Source: Saccharothrix australiensis
Lineage (GTDB): Bacteria > Actinomycetota > Actinomycetes > Mycobacteriales > Pseudonocardiaceae
Length of the DNA stretch: 64,000 bases
Direction: 5' to 3'
Assembly (NCBI RefSeq): GCF_003634935.1
Contig: NZ_RBXO01000001.1
Coordinates: 3,745,501 to 3,809,500 of the forward strand
Numbering within the stretch: position 1 is the stretch's first letter; each line of letters starts with the position of its first letter. Under the pieces are notes generated by a model. It was not told the DNA's origin. It ran no database searches and saw only the letters and a program-made list of their open reading frames with translations. The position numbers and the translations under genes were made by a program. Shown piece by piece: positions 9,330-20,757 of this stretch.

Positions 9330-10019
9330 TCAGGGGTGATCGGAGTCGGCTGTGGGCGGCGGGGTCGGGGCCGGCGGGGTCGGGTCGGGGGTCGGGCCCG
9401 AGGTCGGCTCGGTGTCGGGCTCGGGCAGGCCGTGCAGGGCGATCCGCACGCCGCGGTCCATCGCCGCCCAGAGCTGCTGCTCGTCCTGTCCCAGCTCCAT
9501 GCTGCGCAGCGCCGCCGCCTGGGTCGCGCCGGCCAGCGCGCCGACGACCGCCGCGGCGGAGATGGGGTCGAGCCGGTCCGGGAAGGCGGCGAGCAGCGCC
9601 TGCGCCAGCTCCCGCTGGAACGCCAACGACCGTTGCAGCGCACGGGCCTGGAGCGACGGCACCGTGGTCAGCAGGCGGCCGTGCAGGGCGGTCGTCTCGG
9701 GGTCGCGACCGCCGATCGGGACGTAGTCGTGGCGCAGCGCCTCGTAAGTGCGCCGCAACACGTCCGCGACCGTGTCCTCCGGCCGGCGGGCGGCGATCAC
9801 CTCGGCCGCCAGCGCGTCGCTCGGCCCGGCGTCGGCGAAGAGCACGTCGTCCTTGGTCGGGAAGTGGTTGAAGAACGTCTTGGGCGCCACGTCGGCGGCT
9901 TCCGCGATCTGGGCGACGGTGGTCCGCTCGAAGCCCTGCTCGGCGAACAGCCTCATCGCCGTCTCCACCAGCAGCTTCCTCACCTGCTGCTTCTTGCGCT
10001 CTCTCCGCGACTCTTCCAC
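9330..10019 (-). CDS. TetR-family repressor divergent from the MGT glycosyltransferase
   Basis: A 229-residue TetR-family regulator. The N-terminal helix-turn-helix is clear (AMRLFAEQGFERTTVAQIAE, then ADVAPKTFFNHFPTKDDVLF, about residues 20-62). The ligand domain ends around residue 195 and is followed by an unusual Pro/Thr/Asp-rich tail. The start is GTG at 10019 with no ribosome-binding site. A TAAGGT -10 box sits six bases in front of it, so the mRNA is probably leaderless. It is transcribed divergently from the glycosyltransferase at 10086, and the 66-bp gap holds inverted repeats overlapping both promoters. It most likely represses itself and the glycosyltransferase until a ligand binds. 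Confidence 0.88.
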   Translation of the reverse strand: MEESRRERKKQQVRKLLVETAMRLFAEQGFERTTVAQIAEAADVAPKTFFNHFPTKDDVLFADAGPSDALAAEVIAARRPEDTVADVLRRTYEALRHDYVPIGGRDPETTALHGRLLTTVPSLQARALQRSLAFQRELAQALLAAFPDRLDPISAAAVVGALAGATQAAALRSMELGQDEQQLWAAMDRGVRIALHGLPEPDTEPTSGPTPDPTPPAPTPPPTADSDHP

Positions 10020-10085
10020 GGTGTGACCTTACACGCACAGCATGCTTTCACTGGCTATAACCTTACATCGAGTGTAAAATGCGGC
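10020..10085. promoter_or_regulatory. Divergent leaderless promoters with two TetR-type operators
   Basis: On the plus strand the -10 box TAAAAT (10075-10080) is six bases before the ATG at 10086. On the minus strand TAAGGT (complement of 10026-10031) is six bases before the GTG at 10019. The perfect inverted repeat TTACATCGAGTGTAA (10063-10077) overlaps the plus -10 box. GTGT-N6-ACAC (10021-10034) overlaps the minus -10 box. Each includes one copy of the direct repeat ACCTTACA or its tail. The arrangement fits repression of both genes by the TetR protein; this is inferred from position and symmetry. Confidence 0.65.
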
Positions 10086-11294
10086 ATGAGTCAGCTCGTC
10101 ATGGCGGGGATGCCCGCCCCTGGGCACGTCAACCCGAGCCTGCCGCTGGTGCGCGAACTCGTCGCGCGCGGCACGTCCGTCGCCTACTACGCGAGCGAGG
10201 AGTTCCGCACCGCGGTCGAGCGGGCGGGCGCCGAGTTCCGCGCCTACCCGGAGGGTGTGCTGTCCGCGCGGGACATCGCCGAGGCCACCCGGTCCGGGAG
10301 CCTCCTGCGGGTCGTCATCCGGGTGCTGCGCGCGACCGAGTCGCTGGTCCCGTTCCTCGTCGACGAACTGCGGCGCGACCGGCCCGACGCGGTCGCCTTC
10401 GACTCCAACGCCGTCTGGGGTTACGTCGCGGCGACGACCGCGGGGCTGCCGCGCGTGTCCCTGATGACGACGATGATGATCGGGTCGGCCGACATGAAGG
10501 TCCTCACCGCGCGCGAGTGGGCGCACCCGCTGCGCGCGATGCTGCCCGACCTGCCGGCCGCGCTGCGCGCGAAGAGCCGCGTCGTGCGGCTCTTCGGCAA
10601 GGAGGCGTACCCGCCGTCGCCCACCCTGCCCATGCGCGGTGACGTCACGATCTTCCCGATCCCGCGCGCCCTCCAGCCGCCGAACCCGGCGATCGACGAC
10701 CGGTGCCACTTCGTCGGCCCCACCCTCACCGGTCGGCACGAGGAGCTGGACCCCGAACTCGCCGCGCACTGCGCCGGGCCCGAGCCCGTCGTCCTGGTCT
10801 CCCTCGGCACCCTGCACCAGGGCACGGGCGAGTTCTTCCGCACGTGCTTCGAGGTGCTGTCCGACCTGCCGGTCCGCGCCGTCGTCGTGGTCGGTTCGCA
10901 CGCGGGCGACCTCGGCCCGGCGCCGGCGGGCGTCCTGGTGCGCAGGACCGTTCCCCAGGTCGAACTGCTGAAGCGGACGGCGGTGTTCGTGACCCACGGC
11001 GGGATGAACAGCGTCCTGGAGGGACTGGGCCTCGGCGTCCCGCTCGTCGTGGTGCCGCAGCAGGTGGAGCAGCTCATCATCGGCAACGCCGTGGCCGCGC
11101 GCGGCGCGGGCGTCGTGCTGCGGCACAACCTGTCCCGGCGTCCGGTCCCGGCCGGCGACCTCCGCGCGGCGGTGGACCGCGCGCTGCACGACACCGCCCT
11201 GCGCGAGTCGGCCCGGTCCCTCGCGGACGGCATCGCGGACGGCGGTGGCGCGGCGGCCGCGGCGGACGTGGTGGAGAGCGTGCTGCGCCGGTAG
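10086..11294 (+). CDS. MGT-type (GT1) glycosyltransferase
   Basis: A 402-residue GT-B fold glycosyltransferase of the macrolide-glycosyltransferase/UGT type. The N-terminal motif is GMPAPGHVNPSLPLVREL, where the His is the expected catalytic base (about residue 14). The C-terminal donor-binding signature is FVTHGGMNSVLEGLGLGVPLVVVPQ, shown here in part: THGGMNSVLEGLGLGVPLVV. The acceptor could be a hydrophobic antibiotic or polyketide, since family members glycosylate and inactivate macrolides. The gene is leaderless from TAAAAT and faces a TetR regulator, a layout typical of inducible detoxification. Donor and acceptor are not readable from sequence. Confidence 0.85.
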   Translation: MSQLVMAGMPAPGHVNPSLPLVRELVARGTSVAYYASEEFRTAVERAGAEFRAYPEGVLSARDIAEATRSGSLLRVVIRVLRATESLVPFLVDELRRDRPDAVAFDSNAVWGYVAATTAGLPRVSLMTTMMIGSADMKVLTAREWAHPLRAMLPDLPAALRAKSRVVRLFGKEAYPPSPTLPMRGDVTIFPIPRALQPPNPAIDDRCHFVGPTLTGRHEELDPELAAHCAGPEPVVLVSLGTLHQGTGEFFRTCFEVLSDLPVRAVVVVGSHAGDLGPAPAGVLVRRTVPQVELLKRTAVFVTHGGMNSVLEGLGLGVPLVVVPQQVEQLIIGNAVAARGAGVVLRHNLSRRPVPAGDLRAAVDRALHDTALRESARSLADGIADGGGAAAAADVVESVLRR

Positions 11295-11407
11295 GCCACC
11301 GGGGCCACCACCGAGTGCGCCGGCGCGCAGCGGTCGCGGTGCGCGGGCCGGTGCCGCAGGCTGGTGTCGACAGGCCCGCTCGGTCGCACCGGACTGGAGG
11401 CAGCACG

Positions 11408-13921
<2,514 letters not shown>

Positions 13922-14031
13922 GGCCGCGAATCCCTTGTCACGGCGGACATCCACGTCCGGAGTGGACTCGTCGGGGGCGCGCCGGGTGGTGCTCCCGCCG
14001 CCGGCAGCGGTCCGGAGGGGAGGAGCAGCGG

Positions 14032-14166
14032 GTGTCTTCGGTGGGTGTGCTGGTCGGCGGGCTGAAGCCGGTGCTCGTCGGCACGCTGCTGGTCACCGAT
14101 TTCGCCGTGGCCGTGCTGCTCGGGCCCGCCGGGGTGCGGGGCCATCGCGACCTGCCGACGGGCTGA
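14032..14166 (+). CDS. Possible small membrane peptide
   Basis: A 44-residue frame starting at GTG behind a GAGGGGAGGAG ribosome-binding site. One hydrophobic helix is seen (VLVGTLLVTDFAVAVLLG) followed by a short polar tail. It sits between the ClpC-like gene and a convergent secreted-protein gene. It is supported only by the strong ribosome-binding site and hydrophobic pattern; no family recognised. Confidence 0.4.
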   Translation: MSSVGVLVGGLKPVLVGTLLVTDFAVAVLLGPAGVRGHRDLPTG

Positions 14167-14211
14167 GCGCCCGCCGAGCCGCCGGTCGGGTCCGGTCGCC
14201 GGCGTGGCCCG

Positions 14212-14859
14212 TCAGCCGGCCGCCAGGCACGGCGGGCGGTAGCCGTCGACGCGCAGCCCCCGGAACTCCAGCTCGTTCGGCGTCTTGCCGACGAAGACCA
14301 GGCCGCGCGCCTCGCCCAGCGCCGACCCGAGGGAGTACGACGGCTTGCCCAGCTCGGGCAGCCACGTCCACCGGTCGGGGGAGAAGCCGAAGAACTTCCG
14401 GACGAGCTGCCCGCCCGTCGACGGCACCCGCGTGAGCCACTTGTCACCGCCGCTCCAGCGCGAGGCCGGGCGAAGCTGGACGTAGAGGTCGTCGGTCGCG
14501 CGGTAGGTCAGCCAGAAGCCGGTCGACCCCGAGAGGTCGACCTGCGCCTCGAACCGGTTGCCCAGCCACACCACGGCCACGTGCCAGTCGTCGCCGAGGA
14601 ACGCCACCTCGGCCGCGTACCCGTTGCCCCGGCGCACGAGCAGGCTGCCGGTCGGCGGCACGGTGGTCCCCTCGCCGGAGGCGAGCCACTGCTGGAACCG
14701 GTCGATCGACGGGGTCGCGCACTCGCAACCGCGCGGCGCCGCCAGGGGCGCTCCGCCCGCGTGGGCGACCGTCGCCGACCCCATGAGGGACACCACCACC
14801 GTGCAGACGAACGCCGCCAGTGCGACCGTCACCCGACCGAACGTCGAACTCCCGCGCAT
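14212..14859 (-). CDS. Secreted protein of unknown function
   Basis: A 215-residue protein with a typical Sec signal peptide (MRGSSTFGRVTVALAAFVCT, hydrophobic to about residue 25, cleavage near AHAGG). The mature part is rich in Trp, Tyr and Phe (FWLTYRATDDLYVQLRP, WSGGDKWLTRVPS, DRWTWLPELG). This recalls beta-sandwich carbohydrate-binding or lectin-like modules. Cys pairs near the mature N-terminus (GCECATP) and C-terminus (YRPPC) may form disulfides. No catalytic motif seen. Convergent with the small membrane peptide and divergent from the acetyltransferase gene. Confidence 0.7.
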   Translation of the reverse strand: MRGSSTFGRVTVALAAFVCTVVVSLMGSATVAHAGGAPLAAPRGCECATPSIDRFQQWLASGEGTTVPPTGSLLVRRGNGYAAEVAFLGDDWHVAVVWLGNRFEAQVDLSGSTGFWLTYRATDDLYVQLRPASRWSGGDKWLTRVPSTGGQLVRKFFGFSPDRWTWLPELGKPSYSLGSALGEARGLVFVGKTPNELEFRGLRVDGYRPPCLAAG

Positions 14860-14944
14860 TCCCCGGAAGCTAGCACATCGACGGGCACCGCGGTGATCTT
14901 GAAAATTTGCCGGGGAGAGGGGCGGCTCGTGATTGGGTGGTGGG

Positions 14945-15718
14945 GTGATCTCGAAGCAGCGATTGGTGGGGCAGTTGCGGGAACTCGGTGTCCGCGCCGG
15001 TGACGTGCTGGTCGTCCACACGTCCTTCCGCGCGGTCGGTCCGGTGTCCGGCGGGCCGATGGGGTTGATCGACGCGCTGCGCACCGCCGTGGGCGGTGAT
15101 GCGGGGACGCTCGTCATGCCGTCGATGACCGGCGGCGACAACCCGGAACCGTACGACCCGCGACGGACGCCGACCCGGGGGATGGGCGTCGTCGCGGAGC
15201 TGTTCCGGCGGCTGCCGGGCGTCGGTCGGGGCGACCACCCGACGTCGACCTTCGCGGCCGTGGGCCGGCACGCGTCCCGGATCATCGCGCCGCAACCGCT
15301 GTCGCCGCCGCACGGCCCCGACAGCCCGATCGGCAGGGTGCACGCGCTCGGCGGATCGGTGCTGCTGCTGGGCGTCGACCACGACGCGAACACCGCGCTC
15401 CACCTCGCCGAGGACCTGGCGGGCGTGCCCTACCGGTCGGAGGACCACGCCCTGGTGCGCGACGGCGACCGGGTGCGCGAGGTGACGATCAGCGAGCCCG
15501 ACCACTGCGGCCGGGGCTTCGCCGCCGCCGACGACTGGCTCCGGGAACGGGGCGCGCAGCGGGAAGGCCGGGTAGGCGACGCGACCGCCCGCCTGTTCTC
15601 CTGCCGGGACCTCGTGGACGCCGTCGTCCCCCGGCTGGTCGCCGATCCCACGGCGATGCTCTGCGCCGAGGGGTCCGGGTGCGAGGAGTGCGACGAGGCG
15701 CACCGCAGCATCGGCTGA
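14945..15718 (+). CDS. AAC(3)-family aminoglycoside N-acetyltransferase-like protein
   Basis: A 257-residue member of the antibiotic 3-N-acetyltransferase family, which moves acetyl from acetyl-CoA to the 3-amino group of aminoglycosides. Hallmarks are DVLVVHTSFRAVG near residue 20, GTLVMPSMT near 60 and DHPTSTFAAVG near 100. GSVLLLGVDHDANTALHLAE follows near 140, where the His-Glu pair is expected. The GTG at 14945 is preferred over a TTG four codons upstream; neither has a strong ribosome-binding site. It could be self-protection or act on another amine. It stands alone between unrelated genes. Confidence 0.8.
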   Translation: MISKQRLVGQLRELGVRAGDVLVVHTSFRAVGPVSGGPMGLIDALRTAVGGDAGTLVMPSMTGGDNPEPYDPRRTPTRGMGVVAELFRRLPGVGRGDHPTSTFAAVGRHASRIIAPQPLSPPHGPDSPIGRVHALGGSVLLLGVDHDANTALHLAEDLAGVPYRSEDHALVRDGDRVREVTISEPDHCGRGFAAADDWLRERGAQREGRVGDATARLFSCRDLVDAVVPRLVADPTAMLCAEGSGCEECDEAHRSIG

Positions 15719-15843
15719 GGCGCACGCCGCCGCACACCGCGCGCTGTCGCGTCGTAGGCTTGCGCACGTTGCGCGGAAGGCGGCCGGTCCACGGCGCGAC
15801 CCCGTCGTGGCCGGGCACGGACGTCACCCGCCGCGCGGCACGA

Positions 15844-15957
15844 GCAGCCCCGGTGGAACGCCTCGGTGACGAACAGCTCCGCCGGCGCCTCCCGGTTCGT
15901 CGCACCGCCCGCCACCAGTCGGAGCACGTCGAGCTTCCTGCCGGACGCACGCGGTAC
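15844..15957 (-). pseudogene. Relic of a LuxR/NarL-type DNA-binding domain
   Basis: The minus strand encodes GRKLDVLRLVAGGATNREAP followed by AELFVTEA, which matches the usual LuxR helix-turn-helix core (REVLRLVAGGATNREIAAELF). The recognition helix and dimerisation part are missing or unreadable afterwards, and no receiver or ATPase domain is found upstream. The surrounding 15719-16362 holds no other gene I can support. A truncated, drifting regulator relic. Confidence 0.5.
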
Positions 15958-15960
15958 TCC

Positions 15961-16362
15961 GTCCGCGACGGCACGTCCACGAAGCCACGCGGGGTGGCGT
16001 GCCGCCATCGCGGTCGGCCGTCGGCGCGACGCACGACCCGGCGAGTGCGACACCGAAGCCTTGCCGGGCAGCGCGGTGTCTTCGGTCCTTTGTGGACGGC
16101 TGATGGCGGCGCGCGGGTCGACGCGGTCGCGGTGAACGCCCGGACCGGGGACGTGGCGGGCTCGGCCGGTCGCGGGGTGGATTCGGGTACCCGGTCACGG
16201 GTTCGGCCACCCGGCACGTGAAGATCGGGTTCCGCGCGGGAGCGCTGCCGGAGAGCCCGCGCCCGACGTCCTTCCGCACCGGACCACGCCCACCGTCCAC
16301 GACGACGGATTCACCCGGACGTGGGAGGCGCGGGCCCTGGTGGCGCGCAGTACGTTCGGGGT
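15961..16362. other. Gene-free stretch before the prolyl aminopeptidase
   Basis: No frame in this 400-bp stretch resembles a protein family; those present are Arg/Pro-rich. It separates the LuxR relic from the GTG of the aminopeptidase gene and presumably carries that gene's promoter. No clear -10/-35 pair could be fixed. Confidence 0.4.
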
Positions 16363-17325
16363 GTGGCGGAGATCCTGTACCCACCGGTCGAGCCCTACGA
16401 GCACGGGATGCTGGACGTCGGCGGCGGCGACCTCGTCTACTGGGAGGCGTGCGGCAACCCCGACGGCAAGCCGGCGCTCGTCGTGCACGGCGGGCCGGGG
16501 TCGGGGTGCACGCCGGCCCACCGGCGGTTCTTCGACCCCGCGCGGTACCGGGTGGTCCTGTTCGACCAGCGCGGCTGCGGGCGCAGCATGCCGCGGGCCG
16601 GGCTGCCGGGGACGTCGTTGCGGCACAACACGACCGCGGCGCTGGTGGCCGACATGGAACTGCTCCGGGAGCACCTCGGCGTCGAGCGCTGGCTGCTCAC
16701 CGGTGCCTCGTGGGGTTCCACGCTGCTGCTGGCCTACGCCGAGGCGCACCCCGACCGCGTGTCGGAGGTGGTGATCACGGCGGTGACCACCACCCGGCGC
16801 GCGGAGATCGACTGGCTGTACCGGGGGCTGTCCCGCTTCTTCCCGGCCGAGTGGCGGCGCTTCCGGGACGTCGTGCCGCCCGCCGAGCGCGGCGGCGACC
16901 TGACCGCGGCGTACGGCAGGCTGCTGGCCGACCCTGACCCGGAGGTCCGCGCCCGCGCGGCCAAGGCGTGGCACGCGTGGGAGGACGCCACGATCTCGCT
17001 GGACTGGAACCCGACCGCGCCCGCGTTCAGCGACCGCCCGCTGCCGGCCATGCTGGACCGGGCCCGGATCTGCACGCACTACTTCGCCAACGACGTGTTC
17101 CTGGCCGACGGCGTCCTGCTGGCGGACGCGGCCAAGCTGACCGGCATCCCCGGCGTGCTGCTGCACGGCAGGCTCGACCTCGGTTCGCCCGTCGACACGG
17201 CGTGGGAGCTGGCCGAGGCGTGGCCGGACGCCCGGCTGGAGGTGTTCGGCGGCTGCGGGCACGCCGGCACGCCGGAGATGTCGGCCCGCAAGCGCCAGGT
17301 GCTGGACGAGTTCGCGCGGGCGTGA
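16363..17325 (+). CDS. pip: Prolyl aminopeptidase (proline iminopeptidase, family S33)
   Basis: A 320-residue alpha/beta hydrolase that removes N-terminal proline from peptides. It has the oxyanion HGGPGSG motif (about residue 45), DQRGCGRSMPRA (about 72) and the nucleophile elbow GASWGSTL (Ser about 122). The acid Asp lies in LHGRLDLGSPVDT (family GRYD) and the His in FGGCGHAG. All catalytic elements look intact and length is normal. The GTG at 16363 is chosen so the protein begins MAEILYPPVEPYEHGMLDVG; an upstream GTG at 16321 is possible. Cytoplasmic and probably monocistronic. Confidence 0.88.
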   Translation: MAEILYPPVEPYEHGMLDVGGGDLVYWEACGNPDGKPALVVHGGPGSGCTPAHRRFFDPARYRVVLFDQRGCGRSMPRAGLPGTSLRHNTTAALVADMELLREHLGVERWLLTGASWGSTLLLAYAEAHPDRVSEVVITAVTTTRRAEIDWLYRGLSRFFPAEWRRFRDVVPPAERGGDLTAAYGRLLADPDPEVRARAAKAWHAWEDATISLDWNPTAPAFSDRPLPAMLDRARICTHYFANDVFLADGVLLADAAKLTGIPGVLLHGRLDLGSPVDTAWELAEAWPDARLEVFGGCGHAGTPEMSARKRQVLDEFARA

Positions 17326-17329
17326 CCGG

Positions 17330-17530
17330 GGCCCGCCCGGCGGTCGCGCGCCGGCTCGGACGGCGACCGCGCGCCGGCCCACCCGCCGGCCATCGGTCCG
17401 CGCGGCGATCACGGACCGGCTCCACCCGCCGCCTGCGCATCCGTTCCGGCGGCGGTCGCGCACCGGCCCACTCCCGCCGGCGCACCGGTCCAGGCCGTGA
17501 TCGCCGATCGGCCCACCGCCGGCCGCGCAC
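17330..17530. repeat. Degenerate repeats behind the AfsR-type gene
   Basis: Several imperfect copies of a motif like GGCGATCGCGCACCGG (seen near 17355, 17402, 17450 and 17540, both spaced and mutated) fill the gap between the convergent aminopeptidase and regulator genes. Read on the minus strand they give a repeating RDRR-x-CAGG-like peptide beyond the regulator's stop. No clean terminator hairpin can be singled out. Confidence 0.4.
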
Positions 17531-17534
17531 CGGT

Positions 17535-20500
17535 TCACGCGGCGATCGCACACCGGAAGCACGTCGTCGCGCCGGACAGGTGGGCCCGCGCGAACCCCGC
17601 CTCCGCCATCCCCTCCGGGTAGGCCGCCACCGCGTCCTCCCACAGCCGCGTGGCCTCCGCGCCGGCTCCCCGCGCCGCCGCCACGTGGGCCAGCCCCTCC
17701 AGCACACGGGCCAGGTAGCGGCGCAGCGCGTAGCGGTCGGCCCGGTCGTACGCCTGCCCGAACACCTGCTCCGCCTGGTCCAGCTCGCCCCTGGACACCA
17801 TGACCTCGCCGATCACGATCAGCGTCTCGCACTCCAGCGCGTGCAGGCCCAGCTTCCGCGCCTGCTCCAGCGCCGACCGGCCGGTGTCCAGCGCCCGGTC
17901 CAGCTCGCCCACCGAGCGGTGGACGGACGCCAGCCCGAGCAGGGCCACGGCCCGGCCGTGGTCGAAGTTGCGCTGCTCGCTGACCCGCAGGATGTCGCCG
18001 AAGGTCCGCGCCGCCTCCGCGTGCCTGCCCTGGAAGTGCTGGATCGCGCCGATGCTCCACGCCGTCAGCTGCTGGGCGTGCGGCGAGCCCTCGTTCGCCG
18101 CCGACGCCAGCGCGCCGCGCAGGCGCTCCAGCGCCTCGGCGTAGCGGCCCAGGTCGCGCTCCACGGCGCCCAGGCTGTTCTCGATCGCGGCGCGCAGCGT
18201 GGTGTCGCGCTGGTCCCTGGTCAGCCGCTCGGCCGCCTGGAAGGCGTCGTGCGCCTCGGCGAGGCGGTCGTCGCTGAAGTGCACGATGCCCAGGTCGACG
18301 AGCTGGGCGGCCTCGCGGGTGCGGTCGCCCAGGGCGCGGCTGCGGTCGAGGGCCTGCCGCAGCAGCTCCTCGGCCGACGCGGTGTCCTCGCGTTCCCGGT
18401 GCGCCACCGCCAAGCCGTGCAGGCACGCCGACTCGGCACGCGGGTCGCCGTCCGCCCGCGCCGCGCGCAGGCCCTGCTCGAACAGCGCGAGCGCGTCCTC
18501 CCCGTAGTTGCGCAGCCGCAGCGCGGGCTGGAGCGCGCAGGCGAAGCCCCAGGTGTGGCGGTGCATCCCGTGCTCGGCCGCGCACCGGGCGGCGGCCACC
18601 AGGTTCTCGTGCTCCTCGGCCAGCAGCGCCAGCGCCCGGTCGTCGGACGCGGGCACCCGCACGTGCGCCGGCCGCCGCCCGACCGGCGGCGGCAGGTCGT
18701 AGACGCGGTTGTCCAGCCCCCTGCTCCACACGTGGCAGGAGTGCAGGTAGTAGTCGAGCAGCCGGGCCCGCGCCGCGTCCAGCTCCGCCTGGTCCTCGGT
18801 CTCCACCAGGATCTGCCGGGCGCAGTCGCGGATCAGGTCGTGGAAGTGGTAGCGGCCGGCGGCGTTCTGCTTGAGCAGGTTGTCGTCGAACAGCCCCTCC
18901 AGCAGCTCCTCGGCGTGCGCCGGGTCGAGGTCGGCGAGCGCGGCGGCGGCGTAGGCGTCGAAGTCCTTGCCCACGTGCAGGGCCAGCCGCCGGAACAGCC
19001 GCTGCGCGTCCGGCCGGAGGTACCGGTACGACACCCGCAGGACCCGCATCACGTTGCGGTCGTCGACGGTCAGGAACTGGCTGCGCGCCGCCTGGTCCCG
19101 CAGCCGCGCGAGCAGGTCCGACACCCGCCAGGTCGCGCGGTCGCGCAGGCGGGCGGCGGCGACGCGGATCGCCAGCGGCAGGTGCCCGCACAGCTCCACC
19201 GCCGCGGCCACCTCGGCGGGCTCGCCGGCGGTCCGCTGCTCGCCGGCGACCTTCCGGAACAGCGCGATGCCGTCGGCGGTGGTCATCACGTCCAGCGACA
19301 TCGGCGTCACGCCGTCCAGCGCGGCCATCTTGCGCCTGCTGGTGATGATGACCAGCACCTCGGGCCCGCCGGGCAGCAGCGGTCGGACGTGGCCGGCGTC
19401 GATCGCGTTGTCCAGCACCACCAGGGCCCGCTTGCCCGCCATGTGGGAGCGCCAGAGCGCGCTGCGCCCGTCGAGGTCGGACGGCACGAGCTCGGGCGGC
19501 ACGCCCGCGTCGCGCAGCAGCGCGTCCAGCGCCTGCTCCGCCGTCAGCGGCGCCAGGCCGGGGCTGAAGCCGTGCAGGTCGATGAAGTACCGGCCGTCCG
19601 GGAAGTCGTCGGCGACCTTGTGCGCGAGGTGCACGGCCAGCGTGGTCTTGCCGACCCCGCCCATGCCGTCGATCGCGGTGATCACCAGGGCGCTCGGCCG
19701 GTCCTGCCGCGTCTCGGCGAGCAGCCGCACCAGTTCCGGCGCCCGGCCGGAGAAGTCGCGGATGTCGTGCGGCAGGTACGACCTGCTCGCCCGCCCGGTG
19801 GTCGCCTCGGGCGCGGTGACCGGGCTCGGCGGCGGCACCTCGCCGGCGCCGTCCAGGATGGCCGCGTGCAGGCCGCGCAGCTCGGGGCCGGGGTCGAGGC
19901 CCAGCTCCTCGGCGAACACCCGCCGCCCCTCCTCGTACACGGCCAGCGCCTCGGCCTGCCGCCCGCCCCGGTGCAGCGCCCGCATCAGCGTCGCCCGCAG
20001 CCGGTCGCGCAACGGGTGGTCGGCCACCAGCCTGCGCAGCTCGCCGACCACCGCGCCTGCCTCGCCCGCGGCCAGGCGCAGTTCGAGCAGGTCCTCGGTC
20101 GCGACGAGCCGCTGCTCGGCCAACCCCGCCGCCGCGTTGAGCACCTCCGAGCCGTCCAAACCCTCGAACGCGTCGCCGCGCCACAGGTCCAGCGCGGACC
20201 GCAGCAGCCGGATCGCCGTCGCGGCGTCCCCGGCGGCCTGCGCCTCCTTGGCCTCCCGCACCAGCGAGGTGAAGCGGCGCGCGTCGATCGCGTCGTCGGC
20301 GACGTCGAGGCGGTAGCCGGTGTCGGTGCGCGTCACCCGCACGTCCTGGCGTCGCGCGCCGAGCGTGGTGCGGAGGGTGCGCACGGCGTTGTGCACCTGC
20401 TGCCGCACCGAGCGCGGCGGGTCGTCCCACAGCTCGTCGATCAGCCGCTCCACAGTGACCACCCGGCGTGCGTCGAGCAGCAGCAACGCCAACAGCTTCC

Positions 20501-20576
20501 GCTGCCGCGCGCCGGGGATGCGCACCACCTCTTCGGACTCCCGTACCTCCAGCGGTCCCAGGACATGGAACTCCAC
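17535..20576 (-). CDS. AfsR-like SARP regulator (BTAD - NB-ARC - TPR)
   Basis: A regulator of about 1013 residues. It has an N-terminal OmpR-like winged helix (HVLGPLEVRESEEVVRIPGA, residues 3-95), a bacterial transcriptional activation domain (to about 250) and an NB-ARC ATPase with Walker A GMGGVGKTTLAVHL near residue 305. A long TPR array follows to the C-terminus. This architecture matches AfsR, a global activator of secondary metabolism. The GTG at 20576 has AAGGGG 7 bases upstream; a TTG one codon earlier is the alternative. It may act on nearby genes, but no SARP heptameric repeats were found in front of them by eye. Confidence 0.88.
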   Translation of the reverse strand: MEFHVLGPLEVRESEEVVRIPGARQRKLLALLLLDARRVVTVERLIDELWDDPPRSVRQQVHNAVRTLRTTLGARRQDVRVTRTDTGYRLDVADDAIDARRFTSLVREAKEAQAAGDAATAIRLLRSALDLWRGDAFEGLDGSEVLNAAAGLAEQRLVATEDLLELRLAAGEAGAVVGELRRLVADHPLRDRLRATLMRALHRGGRQAEALAVYEEGRRVFAEELGLDPGPELRGLHAAILDGAGEVPPPSPVTAPEATTGRASRSYLPHDIRDFSGRAPELVRLLAETRQDRPSALVITAIDGMGGVGKTTLAVHLAHKVADDFPDGRYFIDLHGFSPGLAPLTAEQALDALLRDAGVPPELVPSDLDGRSALWRSHMAGKRALVVLDNAIDAGHVRPLLPGGPEVLVIITSRRKMAALDGVTPMSLDVMTTADGIALFRKVAGEQRTAGEPAEVAAAVELCGHLPLAIRVAAARLRDRATWRVSDLLARLRDQAARSQFLTVDDRNVMRVLRVSYRYLRPDAQRLFRRLALHVGKDFDAYAAAALADLDPAHAEELLEGLFDDNLLKQNAAGRYHFHDLIRDCARQILVETEDQAELDAARARLLDYYLHSCHVWSRGLDNRVYDLPPPVGRRPAHVRVPASDDRALALLAEEHENLVAAARCAAEHGMHRHTWGFACALQPALRLRNYGEDALALFEQGLRAARADGDPRAESACLHGLAVAHREREDTASAEELLRQALDRSRALGDRTREAAQLVDLGIVHFSDDRLAEAHDAFQAAERLTRDQRDTTLRAAIENSLGAVERDLGRYAEALERLRGALASAANEGSPHAQQLTAWSIGAIQHFQGRHAEAARTFGDILRVSEQRNFDHGRAVALLGLASVHRSVGELDRALDTGRSALEQARKLGLHALECETLIVIGEVMVSRGELDQAEQVFGQAYDRADRYALRRYLARVLEGLAHVAAARGAGAEATRLWEDAVAAYPEGMAEAGFARAHLSGATTCFRCAIAA

Positions 20577-20757
20577 CAACGCGCCCCTTCACCACCGCTT
20601 CGTGCCGCGCCGCCGGCACGACGTCCACCCGAAGGTTTACCACGAGTAGTAAGCCGGTAGCCGTGCAGTAGCGCACCCGGTTAGCCTGGTCGAAGGCACG
20701 GAGTGGGGACCTTGCCTGCTCCTCGCCGGTCGTGGGACCGAGGTCGCGGACCGATCG

